Assembly (NCBI GenBank): GCA_031422315.1 | Contig: JANOQN010000038.1 | Span: 1-64,000, forward strand | Reading direction: 5' to 3' | Length of the DNA: 64,000 nt | Source: JANNYA01 sp031422315 | GTDB taxonomy: Bacteria; Pseudomonadota; Gammaproteobacteria; Xanthomonadales; SZUA-5 | Shown here: in pieces, positions 1 through 8,120 of the stretch | Position numbering within the stretch: the first letter of the stretch is position 1 | How the letters are laid out: every line of letters begins with the position of its first letter | Translations under genes and position numbers: made by a program | The notes under the pieces: generated by a model | Seen by the model: only the letters and a program-made list of their open reading frames with translations | Databases searched by the model: none | What the model was told of the DNA's origin: nothing

Positions 1-1
1 C

Positions 2-127
2 AAAGTATGTGCGGAGCAGTTGCCAGCGCAAAACCGCTGGCAGTCATTTATCAACTATGTGATCGCTCGATTTATCCCGCCACCGATATTTCGGCAGCGC
101 CAAATCGCTTCGGAATCGCTGGGGTAA
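2..127 (+). CDS. Possible 3' end of an unidentified gene (partial)
   Basis: A reading frame is open from the left edge of the window and stops at the TAA at 125-127. The roughly 41 residues look protein-like, with aromatic and basic residues (RWQSFINYVIARF, then IPPPIFRQRQ), but I recognise no family. The length is too short to exclude chance. It lies in a different frame from the helicase remnant that follows. Confidence 0.2.
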   Translation, partial: KVCAEQLPAQNRWQSFINYVIARFIPPPIFRQRQIASESLG

Positions 128-140
128 CTGCGGTTTTTAG

Positions 141-344
141 GATCAAAGATCTGATCAGCACAACCTGCTTAAACCTCAAAACGGCGTCTCGCGCATGTCG
201 CCCCGGCTGGTGCTGGAGGGCTCGATTGAAGAGCAAATTTGGGCACTGCACGGGCAAAAGTGCGCGTTGATTGACAGTATGCCTAGCAAGCCCGTCAAAC
301 CCGTCAGCGCGGATGAGCTGTTGGCGTTGATTGCGGGAGATTAA
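141..344 (+). pseudogene. C-terminal remnant of a SNF2-family helicase
   Basis: The frame between the stop at 138-140 and the TAA at 342-344 encodes a stretch with LVLEGSIEEQIWALHGQK and, near the end, VSADELLALIAG. This matches the extreme C-terminus of bacterial SNF2/Swi2 helicases, which typically read as a xTIEEKIxALxxxK helix followed by a short leucine-rich LxxxELLxLL tail. No start codon with a ribosome site and none of the helicase motifs I to VI lie in frame upstream, where an in-frame TAG closes the frame. It is therefore either the decayed end of a gene or one disrupted just left of the window. The identification rests on about 45 residues. Confidence 0.5.
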
Positions 345-360
345 CTGACGTTGTTTGGGG

Positions 361-1368
361 TTAAACCGCCTCAAAATGTTTCAACTCAGCAAAAAACGCC
401 TCGAAACTTGGCCAGCGCACACAGGCCTTTTGCCAATCGTCTATTTCAAAATCGACAAAACCCACGCTAGGCTCGCTGCCGGTGTTGTAGTCCAAAAACA
501 GCGTTAGTCGATACCACTGCGCTAAAACCACCATGTTGGCGCAACCCTCGATAAACATTTCCTGCTGATCTGGATCGTCAGGATCAGCAAAATCGGTGAC
601 ATTATCGTGCAGGCTGCGCAACAGTTCAGTAGGCATCAAATCTTCGTAACCGCCGAAGGGCTGCAAAATATCGTCCCAGAATTTGGGTTCAACAACGCCT
701 GGTTTTAGGATGCAAATTCCGGGTACCGAGCCGCCATTTTGCTTTCGATAAATTTTGCACAGGCTTTCGGGCAGTTTGAAACCCAGCTTCGCTTCTGCTG
801 CGATTATTTTTTCATTTGAACCAATGGCTTGTGTGTCAGCAACATCAAGGCTGCTATGGCTGTAGTGAGTGCCCTGGAACAAGCTTTGTAGCGTTACAGG
901 TTTACCTATGATTATTTCGACATTTGATGCAGACTCAGTCGTTTGATCGGCGTCATTTTGATCAAAGCTAAAACCCGGAATCGGCGCATACTGCCCGCGC
1001 CAAATGACCAAGCCCGCTAGGCCTAGACTTATAACGGCGACCCCGGTGCAGTAGAGCCCGTCCCAGCTGGAAAATTCGGCCGCACTGGTTCGCCCGAACA
1101 CCGCTGCACCGCCGCGCCCGAGTAGATAAAAAACGCTGACCAATATCGCTTGGATTCCAAGCGTCGCGCAAAGCTGGCTAGCGATTTTTGCGATCGTTGA
1201 ATCGGCCAGCATCGCCTTCCAGGCACGCCATTTGCCAAGCACATAGGCCACGGTAAAAATTAATCCGAGCGGCAAGATAATCCAAACCGAACGCGCCATT
1301 ACGCCAGCGGCAATCACGCTCGCCAATAGCAACAGTGCAGATGTGATTCGAAGTAGCGGCAGTTTCAT
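361..1368 (-). CDS. Membrane-anchored SUKH (SMI1/KNR4) domain protein
   Basis: This encodes 335 residues. The N-terminal half holds about four or five hydrophobic segments: the leader after MKLPLLRITSALLLL, a pair around WIILPLGLIFTVAYVLG, one near ILVSVFYLLGRGG and one near GVAVISLGLAGLVIW. The C-terminal half is a cytosolic-type SMI1/KNR4 (SUKH) domain. It begins with EKIIAAEAKLGFKLPESL and KIYRKQNGG, and later has FLDYNTGSEPSVGFVDFE, all typical of the family. SUKH domains are ligand-binding modules often found in toxin immunity proteins, but many are housekeeping or of unknown role. The frame extends upstream to a TTG at 1383; I prefer the ATG at 1366-1368 because it starts the hydrophobic leader. 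The stop codon of the RuBisCO-like gene lies about 18 bases upstream on the same strand, so the two are probably co-transcribed. No cognate toxin is visible. Confidence 0.75.
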   Translation of the reverse strand: MKLPLLRITSALLLLASVIAAGVMARSVWIILPLGLIFTVAYVLGKWRAWKAMLADSTIAKIASQLCATLGIQAILVSVFYLLGRGGAAVFGRTSAAEFSSWDGLYCTGVAVISLGLAGLVIWRGQYAPIPGFSFDQNDADQTTESASNVEIIIGKPVTLQSLFQGTHYSHSSLDVADTQAIGSNEKIIAAEAKLGFKLPESLCKIYRKQNGGSVPGICILKPGVVEPKFWDDILQPFGGYEDLMPTELLRSLHDNVTDFADPDDPDQQEMFIEGCANMVVLAQWYRLTLFLDYNTGSEPSVGFVDFEIDDWQKACVRWPSFEAFFAELKHFEAV

Positions 1369-1385
1369 TTTACGTAAGCGCAAGT

Positions 1386-3014
1386 CTAAGGCCGCATTGG
1401 CCGATCACGTTCCCGATCTACAATGCAAAAAAATCCAAAATCACTATCGCCGCTGTTGCAGAGCTGATGCACTTCCAACGGCTGCACGTAAGCCACATCC
1501 ATCGTGTTGAAGCGCTGATCGACACCGTTAATCTGCAAAATACCGTGGCCGCGCGCGCCGATAATCACGTGCGTGTGCAAGTGTTTTTCCAGGCTAGTGT
1601 GGCCGCCGGGTGCGATTTCAAAATAGCGCAGATCAAAATCGGCGCGTTCGCCGTTTTTGCCGATCAGCTCTACGCGCCGAACGTCAGTGTAGCTCAGCTC
1701 GTTTGAGCTTTTGTAGGCGCGGCTGCGCCGATCTGACCAGTTAAAATCGGGCAAAAAGCTCAGCAGTGAGCGTATGCCTTCAGAACTGTCGTCAAAATTC
1801 ACCTCGCAGCTAGATTCTAATTCGGGCTCGGGTTCGCGCTCTTCCGGCTGGAAGTAGGCTGCGATTTTGGCTTGATAGGCTTTCGTGCCAGCGACTATAT
1901 CGCTTGAATAAGCCTGCAAGGAGCCGCCAATCAACAGCACCGAATCTTGCCCGTAAGTTTGCGAAAGCTCAGCAACGCGATCAAAAGTAATCCCGCCAGC
2001 GGGGCAGGGGAAGGTGGTTTTGAGTGCGCCTTGTGGCTGGGTCAACTTCGCGCAAACCGCTGCGCAATCTTCCGGTGCGTAGTTAAAACGTCCGCCAGTG
2101 GCGGGAAAAACTGAAATGTCCGCGCCTGCCAGCCGAAATAAACTGCCTAAAAGTACGCTGTGGCTCATGCCGTGATCACGTCCTGAGGTATAAGCGCCCG
2201 TCATTGCCGGGTGCGCCATAAACACCAAGCCATAATCGGCGGCTAATTTTCGGCACAAATCCAGCCCGAGCACCATCGGGCACATCAGCACGCCTTTTAA
2301 GCCGCTGCGATAAACAAACTCAATCGCGCGCTCCAAATCCTCTGTGCGGGCTGCCAAATGCGGAAAATACAGGCAGTTTCGACCGGTTTTATCGTTCGCT
2401 TTTGCCACTGCGCTGGCGATTTGATCAACCCTGGTTTTGAACGATTCAAAATCGCTAGAGACAAGATTTTGGTCGTCTTTAACAATATCGCCGCCGCCGA
2501 GTGCAAAATCAGCCGCCAGTTTTGCCAGCCCTTCAGTCGGCGTGCCGCGCGGTTTGACCGCTGTCGCTAGCAATGGCCGCTGATACACGCCGGTCAAGCG
2601 GCGCAAGCCATCAATGCCGTGCAGTGGGCCTTTGAACTGCGTCGTTAAATCAGCGGGCAGCATCATATCGCTGAGCCGAACCCCATCTAGCATCGATACA
2701 TTGCCATACAGCAAATTCACCAGTTGGCTGAGCTGATTGGAAGCTAACTTACTGCTGTAGCTAATGGTGGTTTCAAAGGCGAACTCGTCAAGCTGATGCA
2801 ATCGCTCAACCCGCCCAACAATTTCTTGCAAAATATGCGGATCGCGAATGAGCGCTTCGGGTAGCTCCACGGTTTGCTCGTAGGCAATAAAACGCGCCAT
2901 TTTCTCAGCGCTTTGCAGCCTTTGCTGCGTGCTAACCGAGGCAGATTGTGGCAGCGCCAGACGGTAGCTCGCCAAAATGCGATCAGCCGCATTGAGATCA
3001 GGTGGACTCAGCAT
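1386..3014 (-). CDS. RuBisCO-like protein (form IV) fused to a C-terminal cupin
   Basis: This is 542 residues in two parts. Residues about 1-390 are a form IV RuBisCO-like protein. They include IAYEQTVELP near 43, the lysine of TAVKP (K154), GGGDIVKDDQ with K179-D180-D181-Q182 at the carbamate and metal site, AHPAMTGA near 267, LFRLAGAD near 292 and GGRF at 307-310. The KDD and AHPxM features resemble the R. rubrum-type deep-branching family more than MtnW or true carboxylase, and loop 6 lacks the carboxylase lysine. An acidic, proline-rich linker (about 390-410) leads to a cupin (about 430-540) with H478, H480, H482 and H516 as likely metal ligands, ending FCIVDRERDRP. In R. rubrum the separate RLP is a methylthioribulose-1-P isomerase and the separate cupin is methylthioxylulose-5-P methylsulfurylase, which makes deoxyxylulose-5-P and methanethiol. 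I infer a bifunctional version. Q182 replaces the usual acidic or His residue. prmC lies upstream on the same strand after a 101-base gap. Confidence 0.85.
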   Translation of the reverse strand: MLSPPDLNAADRILASYRLALPQSASVSTQQRLQSAEKMARFIAYEQTVELPEALIRDPHILQEIVGRVERLHQLDEFAFETTISYSSKLASNQLSQLVNLLYGNVSMLDGVRLSDMMLPADLTTQFKGPLHGIDGLRRLTGVYQRPLLATAVKPRGTPTEGLAKLAADFALGGGDIVKDDQNLVSSDFESFKTRVDQIASAVAKANDKTGRNCLYFPHLAARTEDLERAIEFVYRSGLKGVLMCPMVLGLDLCRKLAADYGLVFMAHPAMTGAYTSGRDHGMSHSVLLGSLFRLAGADISVFPATGGRFNYAPEDCAAVCAKLTQPQGALKTTFPCPAGGITFDRVAELSQTYGQDSVLLIGGSLQAYSSDIVAGTKAYQAKIAAYFQPEEREPEPELESSCEVNFDDSSEGIRSLLSFLPDFNWSDRRSRAYKSSNELSYTDVRRVELIGKNGERADFDLRYFEIAPGGHTSLEKHLHTHVIIGARGHGILQINGVDQRFNTMDVAYVQPLEVHQLCNSGDSDFGFFCIVDRERDRPMRP

Positions 3015-3115
3015 GGGTGAATAAGTGTAGGAATCGAGGAGTAAAAATGCATAAAAGCTTGCGATTGATAATCCTCGAGTTTAGCCCAAAGCACCTGAAA
3101 TCCGTGCAAAGCGGC

Positions 3116-3982
3116 TTAGCTGCCCGAGAATTGCCCGAAACACCGGCCATAGCTGACCCGATCCAATTCAGAGTAGTCACGCAATGTTGTGATATCGGTA
3201 AAACCGCGCTGCGTAAAATGCGCGCGCACCGCTTCGCCCTGCTGATAGCCGTGCTCCAGCAACAGCCATGCGCCGGGTTTTAGATAATGCGGCGCAGTAT
3301 CAATGATGTGCTGTAAATCCGCCAAACCTACCGCTGAATTCGTCGGCGTGAGTGCGCTCTGCGGTTCGAATCGCAGATCGCCTTGCTGCAAATGCGGGTC
3401 ATCCGCATCTAAATACGGAGGATTGCTGACGATCACATCAAATAGCAGGCCAAAAGGTATGGCCTCAAACCAGCTGCCCTGGCGAAACTCAATCTGAGTC
3501 AGCCCTAATGCAGCGGCATTTTGCCGGGCGATGGCCAATGCGCCTTCACTGGCGTCAGTCGCCCACAGGCTAATCCCCGGGCATGATTTAGCCAGCGCAC
3601 AGGCAATTGCGCCGGAACCCGTACCCAAATCCAATGCAGTGGCCGGAAATTCAGGCAAAAGCGCAATCGCCTGCTCGACCAGCAGCTCTGTTTCAGGGCG
3701 TGGAATCAACACTCTGGCATTAACGCTAAACTTCAGCCCGTAGAACTCGCGCTCGCCGGTCAAATAAGCCACCGGCTGACCTTCAGCGCGTGCTTGTACT
3801 AGCTTGCTAAATTCGGCATTTTGCGCCGCCGTAAGTGTCTGTTCTGGAAAGCCAAAAAACCGTGCGCGATTGCACTGCACGGCATGCGCTAACAGGATTT
3901 CCGCGTCGGCACGATCTAATTGATGCGCGTTGGCGAAGGCTAACGCGCCGGCAAAGGTTAGGTTACAGGGTAGATCTGTCAT
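3116..3982 (-). CDS. prmC: Release factor glutamine methyltransferase PrmC
   Basis: This encodes 288 residues. The enzyme N5-methylates the glutamine of the GGQ motif in release factors RF1 and RF2, using S-adenosylmethionine. Visible features are the N-terminal helical domain with EILLAHAV, the family signature LTGEREFYGLKFSVNARVLIPRPETE, the SAM-binding LDLGTGSGAIACALA, and the catalytic NPPY in IVSNPPYLDADD. The frame extends further upstream, but the ATG at 3980-3982 (MTDLPCNLTF) matches the usual family length and has AAGAG about 10 bases before it. prmC usually sits next to prfA; here it heads a minus-strand run with the RuBisCO-like/cupin gene. It is divergent from the membrane-protein cluster, with about 100 bases between the two starts. 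Confidence 0.95.
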   Translation of the reverse strand: MTDLPCNLTFAGALAFANAHQLDRADAEILLAHAVQCNRARFFGFPEQTLTAAQNAEFSKLVQARAEGQPVAYLTGEREFYGLKFSVNARVLIPRPETELLVEQAIALLPEFPATALDLGTGSGAIACALAKSCPGISLWATDASEGALAIARQNAAALGLTQIEFRQGSWFEAIPFGLLFDVIVSNPPYLDADDPHLQQGDLRFEPQSALTPTNSAVGLADLQHIIDTAPHYLKPGAWLLLEHGYQQGEAVRAHFTQRGFTDITTLRDYSELDRVSYGRCFGQFSGS

Positions 3983-4084
3983 GAGGAACTCTTTTGGGAA
4001 ATGCTCTAAGCATGTCGATATGCCTCGAATAGCGTATACATCTTCACCCTCGCCAATCGCCACCGCAAAGGTTATCTTTAGCGC

Positions 4085-4981
4085 ATGAGAATGATTTACG
4101 AGAATGCGCTTCCCGAACGCGCAGAAACCATTGCGGGCGTTTTGGATCACGGATTTGAGCTTTATATCCGTTCGCTAAAGCAAGCCGCGCTGCTGATTTT
4201 GCTGGGCGCAGCGCTGGGCGGCGTTTTGAGCCTGATTGCGAGCCGCGCTGGGCCGCTGTCTTGGCGTAATTTGTGGCCTGTGCCGCTTTGGCTGTGCGTT
4301 TTTTTGGTTGGTTCAGCAGCGCAATCTGCGGCGATTTATAGCATCGGTTTGCGCGCGCGCGGGCGATTTGAATCATTTCGCACCTGTATGCAGTTCGGCA
4401 TTAAAGATGGGCTGCGTATGTTTGGCTTGCTGATCGTGTGCTTTGTGTTGATTGCGCTGGGCTTTGCTGCGGGTGGTATGTGGATGTATGCAGTCGGCGC
4501 ATCGCTGTTTAAATTTATGGAAGTGTTTAACAACATGCCGATCTTGGGGCCGCTATTTGGATTTTTCTCGTTAATCGTCATGTTTGCGCCTCTGCTGGCC
4601 ATTTTGTCGTTTTTTTCGGTGCCGGTCATGCTGGCACCGTGTGTTTTGGTGCTGTTGCGGCAGGGCGTTTTTGCCTCAATTGGCACTGGTTTTGTGCTGA
4701 TGGGCCAGCATTTTTGGCGCAGTACGCTGATTTTTTCGGTGCCCGGTTTGCTGCTGATGATTGCCATTATGGCAGTGCAGTCGATTGTGCTATTGGGCAT
4801 CACACAGGGTTGGGGCGTGAGTCGGCCGTTTATATTGGAACTGGTTTCGCAGCTGGTCATAATCCCGACGCAAGCATTGTTATTTCCATTGTTGTTTGCC
4901 AGCACGATTGCGCTGTTTTCCGATTTGTTAATTCGCCGCGAAGGCCGTGATTTGGCCGTGCAGTTGGATGCTTTGACGTGA
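4085..4981 (+). CDS. Polytopic membrane protein, first gene of the MoxR/DUF58 cluster
   Basis: This encodes 298 residues with about six strongly hydrophobic segments: AALLILLGAALGGVL, LWLCVFLVGSAA, FGLLIVCFVLIALGF, LIVMFAPLLAILSFF, LIFSVPGLLLMIAIMA and the last near LLFPLLFASTIALF. I see no catalytic motif. Its layout resembles the membrane proteins of unknown function that often head clusters with DUF4129, DUF4350, MoxR and DUF58 genes. The start is ATG 4085; ATG 4091 is an alternative. The stop TGA (4979-4981) overlaps the GTG start of the next gene, so translation is probably coupled. Its function is unknown, and a link to envelope or stress biology is only an inference from the neighbours. 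Confidence 0.75.
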   Translation: MRMIYENALPERAETIAGVLDHGFELYIRSLKQAALLILLGAALGGVLSLIASRAGPLSWRNLWPVPLWLCVFLVGSAAQSAAIYSIGLRARGRFESFRTCMQFGIKDGLRMFGLLIVCFVLIALGFAAGGMWMYAVGASLFKFMEVFNNMPILGPLFGFFSLIVMFAPLLAILSFFSVPVMLAPCVLVLLRQGVFASIGTGFVLMGQHFWRSTLIFSVPGLLLMIAIMAVQSIVLLGITQGWGVSRPFILELVSQLVIIPTQALLFPLLFASTIALFSDLLIRREGRDLAVQLDALT

Positions 4982-5883
4982 TTCGATTGATTTTCAGAAT
5001 CGTGCTCGCATTGGTCATGACGGGCGCGTTAAGCGCACAACCTGACAAAACTATAGTCAACTGCCCCGATGCGCGCTACACGCTTGCGGAAGTGTGCGAG
5101 CCGCTTTTGCAGCAGCTTGATGCGTTAGGGCTGACCCAAGCTTTGCAGCTCAGCGATGCCCAAAGCGCGGATCCTGAGCTAGTTGCGCAGCTAGGCCAGC
5201 TGATCGCCCAAATGCAGGCGAGTCAAACCAAAGTAGCGGTTAGTGATCCCAAACTGTTAGAACAAATTCTAGCCAAACATTACGCACTAGCGCCCGTGAA
5301 AGAGCGCGGTTTTCTGGAACGCTTGGGGGATTGGTGGGATAGCCTGTTTAACGATGAAGATCGCAACGATAATTTTAATGGCGATTTTTTTGAGCGCTTA
5401 GCGCCTTCAGAATCGTTTGCTCGGTTGCTGTTTTATTTGCTCAGCGGTTTGATGCTGGCTTTTTTAGTGGTGCATGGCTGGCGCGAAGTGGCCCCGCTGG
5501 TGCGGTCTTATCGAATTGAACGTAAAAAGCGCGCTTTGCTTGCTGCGAACGCACTTCCGGCTTGGCCGCCGGTTTTGCAAGGCGCGAGTTTAGACACGCA
5601 AATGGCGAAAATTTATAGCGCGGTGGTGGCGTACTTGAGCCAGCGCAGCGCCCTGCCGGATGCGCCTTCGCTCACGCACGCTGAGGCCAGCGTAGAAATT
5701 GGCAGCGCAACTATGAAGCCTGAGCTGCAAGCGGATTTTCAAGCGCTCGCTTTACAGGCATCAAACAGCTTGTTTGCTTCATGTGCGCCGAATGAGGCTG
5801 AGCTACAAGCCAGCTTGCAAAAGGCTGATGCGCTGATTCGCGCGAGCCAAAAAACGCCAGCAAAGCGAGCGCCGGATGCGTGA
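4978..5883 (+). CDS. DUF4129-type membrane protein
   Basis: This encodes 301 residues starting at GTG 4978, which overlaps the preceding stop as GTGA. It has a signal-like N-terminus (IFRIVLALVMTGALSAQ), then a helical extracytoplasmic region with FLERLGDWWDSLF near residue 120. A single membrane segment follows (LLFYLLSGLMLAFLVVHGW, about 157-175), then a basic stop and a C-terminal cytoplasmic tail. The WW region, single helix and C-terminal helical domain are the usual DUF4129 arrangement. Such proteins are found beside MoxR ATPases and DUF58 proteins; the molecular role is not established. The end overlaps the next start by 8 bases. Confidence 0.75.
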   Translation: MIRLIFRIVLALVMTGALSAQPDKTIVNCPDARYTLAEVCEPLLQQLDALGLTQALQLSDAQSADPELVAQLGQLIAQMQASQTKVAVSDPKLLEQILAKHYALAPVKERGFLERLGDWWDSLFNDEDRNDNFNGDFFERLAPSESFARLLFYLLSGLMLAFLVVHGWREVAPLVRSYRIERKKRALLAANALPAWPPVLQGASLDTQMAKIYSAVVAYLSQRSALPDAPSLTHAEASVEIGSATMKPELQADFQALALQASNSLFASCAPNEAELQASLQKADALIRASQKTPAKRAPDA

Positions 5884-7699
5884 TCGACTGATTAGTTTGG
5901 TGCTGGCGCTGCTGGCGATTGCTATTTTCGTCGCCATGTTTTTTCAAGGTGAGAAAAAAATATCTAGCAGCATGCCGCACACGGAAGATCGCGGCGAGCA
6001 AGGCTTGGCGAGTTTTTATCAGTGGCTGAAAGCGCGCGGCGTATTGGTTAAATCGCACCGGCGGCGCTGGCATGAGCTTCCCGCTGGCAGTGGCCAAGTG
6101 CTGATGACGCACGGACCGTATCGGGAAATGGACACCGATCGGCGCAGCTGGCGCGATTCACCGAGAAGCTATCAAGAAGATCGCGAAGGCAAAGGCATCG
6201 TGCGCTGGGTAGCGATGGGCAATACGCTGGTGGTGGCGCTAGCCGCCGCTGACCCAGATTCGCCGGAGTTTTATCAGCGCGAGCAAGAGCGTTCGGAACT
6301 GCAATATTTCAGGCTGCTGCACCAATTTGGTTGGGACACCAATGCCGATGCCAAAGACATTGATCCACAAATCGCGATTGCGGCGGTCGCGATGTCTGAT
6401 GCTGCAACACGCGCGGCAAAGGAGGCCCTTGATGAAAGCGCCGATGATTCACCGCCAAAAGATGCGCACGGAAGGGATTCCAGACTTTCTCAGCAAGTAC
6501 CGCGTTCGCGCACAGCGAAAAAACCTGCGCCAGATGTAGAGCCTGCACCTATTGCAAGCACACCTAACCCAATCGCAAGCGATCCACTCAAAGCCACGCC
6601 CGCCGCGCTGCACCAATTGGTGCTTGATTTGCCCGGCGTGCCGGCCGCGAACGCCAAACCCATCACGCTTGAATACCTGAGCTGGAGCTCGCAAATCGAG
6701 CAAGCGTCAGGCATGTATCGCTATGAAGGCGAAAACTTTGGCCGCGAATGTTACCCGCCAAACAAAGATATGGATGATGAGCTGCTAGATGACGAATATG
6801 CCAGCGGCGAAAGCGAATTCGACGACGACGAAATAGCAGACGATGGAAGCGTTAACAACGCCAAAGCACCGACACAACCGCAAGCTGCAAGCACCGAATC
6901 TACGAGTCAGCAAGACTATTCCGGCGATAAAATATTGGCCGATGGCAGCACGCTATCGGTGACCGGCGAGCGCATTTATCCGCTTTGCAATCCGCTCGGC
7001 CTAGCGAATGCGCTTCCCATCATGCGCTCGCAGCGTGATGATTCTGCGCAAGGCTGGTGGGTGCCGTTTGGCAAAGGCCATCTGGTCGTACTGCCTTATG
7101 GTGGCCTGTTTCGCAACCGCAGTTTGAATCAGCCGGATAATGCGAGCGCAGGTGAAGCGCTGCTGCAGCGCTTTCAGGGCGAAAATGCCGCAATTTATTT
7201 CGACGATTATCGCTATGGCTTGAGCGATATTTATGACCCGGAAGCGTTCTACAAAGACCCGCGCCTCTACGGCAGTGTTGCTATTGCCGTGCTGCTGTGG
7301 CTGATGTATGCGGTAGGTCGGCGCTCCAGGTTATTGCCAGTGCGCTTGCCGCGCCCGCGTTTTTCTAGCGCGCAATTGGCGATAAACCTTAGCGAATTCT
7401 ACGCGCGCAAACTCGAACCCAAAGCGCTGGCAGAGCTTCTGCTGTGGCATTTTGACGCAGCGTTAGCGGCGCGCTACCCGGCGGATATTAGCGATAGCGG
7501 CGCGCTGGATCGGGTAAAAGCCAGGCTGAGTGCGCTTAGTGCCGAACCCTGGGTGCTGGACAAGCTGAGCTTGCTCGCAAAAGGCGATAGCAATCAGGAT
7601 TTGAGCGCGCAGCTGGATGAGCTAGCGCAATCACTGCAGCTGCCAGCGGCGAGGACAAAGGCTAGCGAGGCAGTAATTCCAACTAATGTGGGCATTTGA
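5876..7699 (+). CDS. DUF4350-domain membrane protein
   Basis: This encodes 607 residues. An N-terminal membrane helix (LISLVLALLAIAIFVAMFF) precedes a periplasmic DUF4350 domain (GLASFYQWLKARG, then VLMTHG). A long low-complexity region follows, with an Ala/Pro-rich part near 180-230 and a very acidic run of Asp/Glu around 300-325. A second half contains WVPFGKGHLVVLPYGGLFRN, and a second membrane helix (YGSVAIAVLLWLMYAVG, near 465-481) is followed by a basic cytoplasmic tail. The family resembles solute-binding-like domains that accompany DUF4129/MoxR/DUF58 clusters. The protein is longer than most DUF4350 proteins because of the acidic insert. The last codons are followed by a palindromic repeat element that separates it from moxR. 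Confidence 0.75.
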   Translation: MRDRLISLVLALLAIAIFVAMFFQGEKKISSSMPHTEDRGEQGLASFYQWLKARGVLVKSHRRRWHELPAGSGQVLMTHGPYREMDTDRRSWRDSPRSYQEDREGKGIVRWVAMGNTLVVALAAADPDSPEFYQREQERSELQYFRLLHQFGWDTNADAKDIDPQIAIAAVAMSDAATRAAKEALDESADDSPPKDAHGRDSRLSQQVPRSRTAKKPAPDVEPAPIASTPNPIASDPLKATPAALHQLVLDLPGVPAANAKPITLEYLSWSSQIEQASGMYRYEGENFGRECYPPNKDMDDELLDDEYASGESEFDDDEIADDGSVNNAKAPTQPQAASTESTSQQDYSGDKILADGSTLSVTGERIYPLCNPLGLANALPIMRSQRDDSAQGWWVPFGKGHLVVLPYGGLFRNRSLNQPDNASAGEALLQRFQGENAAIYFDDYRYGLSDIYDPEAFYKDPRLYGSVAIAVLLWLMYAVGRRSRLLPVRLPRPRFSSAQLAINLSEFYARKLEPKALAELLLWHFDAALAARYPADISDSGALDRVKARLSALSAEPWVLDKLSLLAKGDSNQDLSAQLDELAQSLQLPAARTKASEAVIPTNVGI

Positions 7700-7732
7700 A
7701 TGTTAGAACCCATTTTCCTGCTTTTGCGGTTT

Positions 7733-7985
7733 GATCCCGCAGGGATCACAGAAGTATTTGTCTTTCTCGTTTGCCAAGGCAAACAAGGTAGCCGGTGTGT
7801 CGTAGGCAGAACGTGCCGAAGACCACCGGACTTGCAGCGTCTTATTTCTTTCGACCCCGGCAGGGGTCGCAGTAAATTGTGCGACCCCTGCCGGGTCGAA
7901 GTGAACTTAGGAACACGTTTTTCGGTGGTCTACGCCGCTGCGCGGCTTCGACGCACCGGCTACCATCTGCGATCCCTGTGGGATC
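7733..7985. repeat. Nested palindromic repeat element (about 250 bp)
   Basis: The 420-base gap between the DUF4350 and moxR genes is dominated by dyad symmetry. Outer ends at 7733-7747 and 7971-7985 both read GATCCC-NNN-GGGATC. At the centre, 7850-7871 and 7880-7900 are inverted copies differing by one base (cores GACCCCGGCAGGGGTCG and GCGACCCCTGCCGGGTCG). Between them, 7787-7829 and 7923-7965 are diverged inverted copies containing GGTAGCCGG and GACCACCG. The left half has an extra hairpin at 7769-7784 (GTTTGCC/GGCAAAC). An open frame across the region reads the palindromes and is not credible as a gene. It looks like a non-autonomous repeat that has inserted into the cluster; the rest of the gap shows nothing else. 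Confidence 0.75.
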
Positions 7986-8120
7986 GATATCTCGCCAATC
8001 AGCAACGTGATTTGCTTTTGAATATTTCAATTTTTGAAGTTTCGACACCAGCTTAAGTTGAAACCAAATTCATGTAATCAGGTAAAACACAAAACTTAAT
8101 CTTTACTCAGGATGTTAGAC

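Noticed and set aside
1386..3014. True RuBisCO large subunit
   Set aside because: The loop 6 lysine, the active-site Glu after KDD and the HGM-H histidine are replaced, and no small subunit or phosphoribulokinase gene is nearby.
4336..4905. A 189-codon minus-strand frame
   Set aside because: Antisense to a convincing polytopic membrane protein and rich in Asn, Thr and Ser as expected for the complement of hydrophobic codons.
7700..8056. A 118-codon plus-strand open frame
   Set aside because: It reads straight through the palindromic element, has Arg/Cys/Gly-rich composition and no ribosome site.
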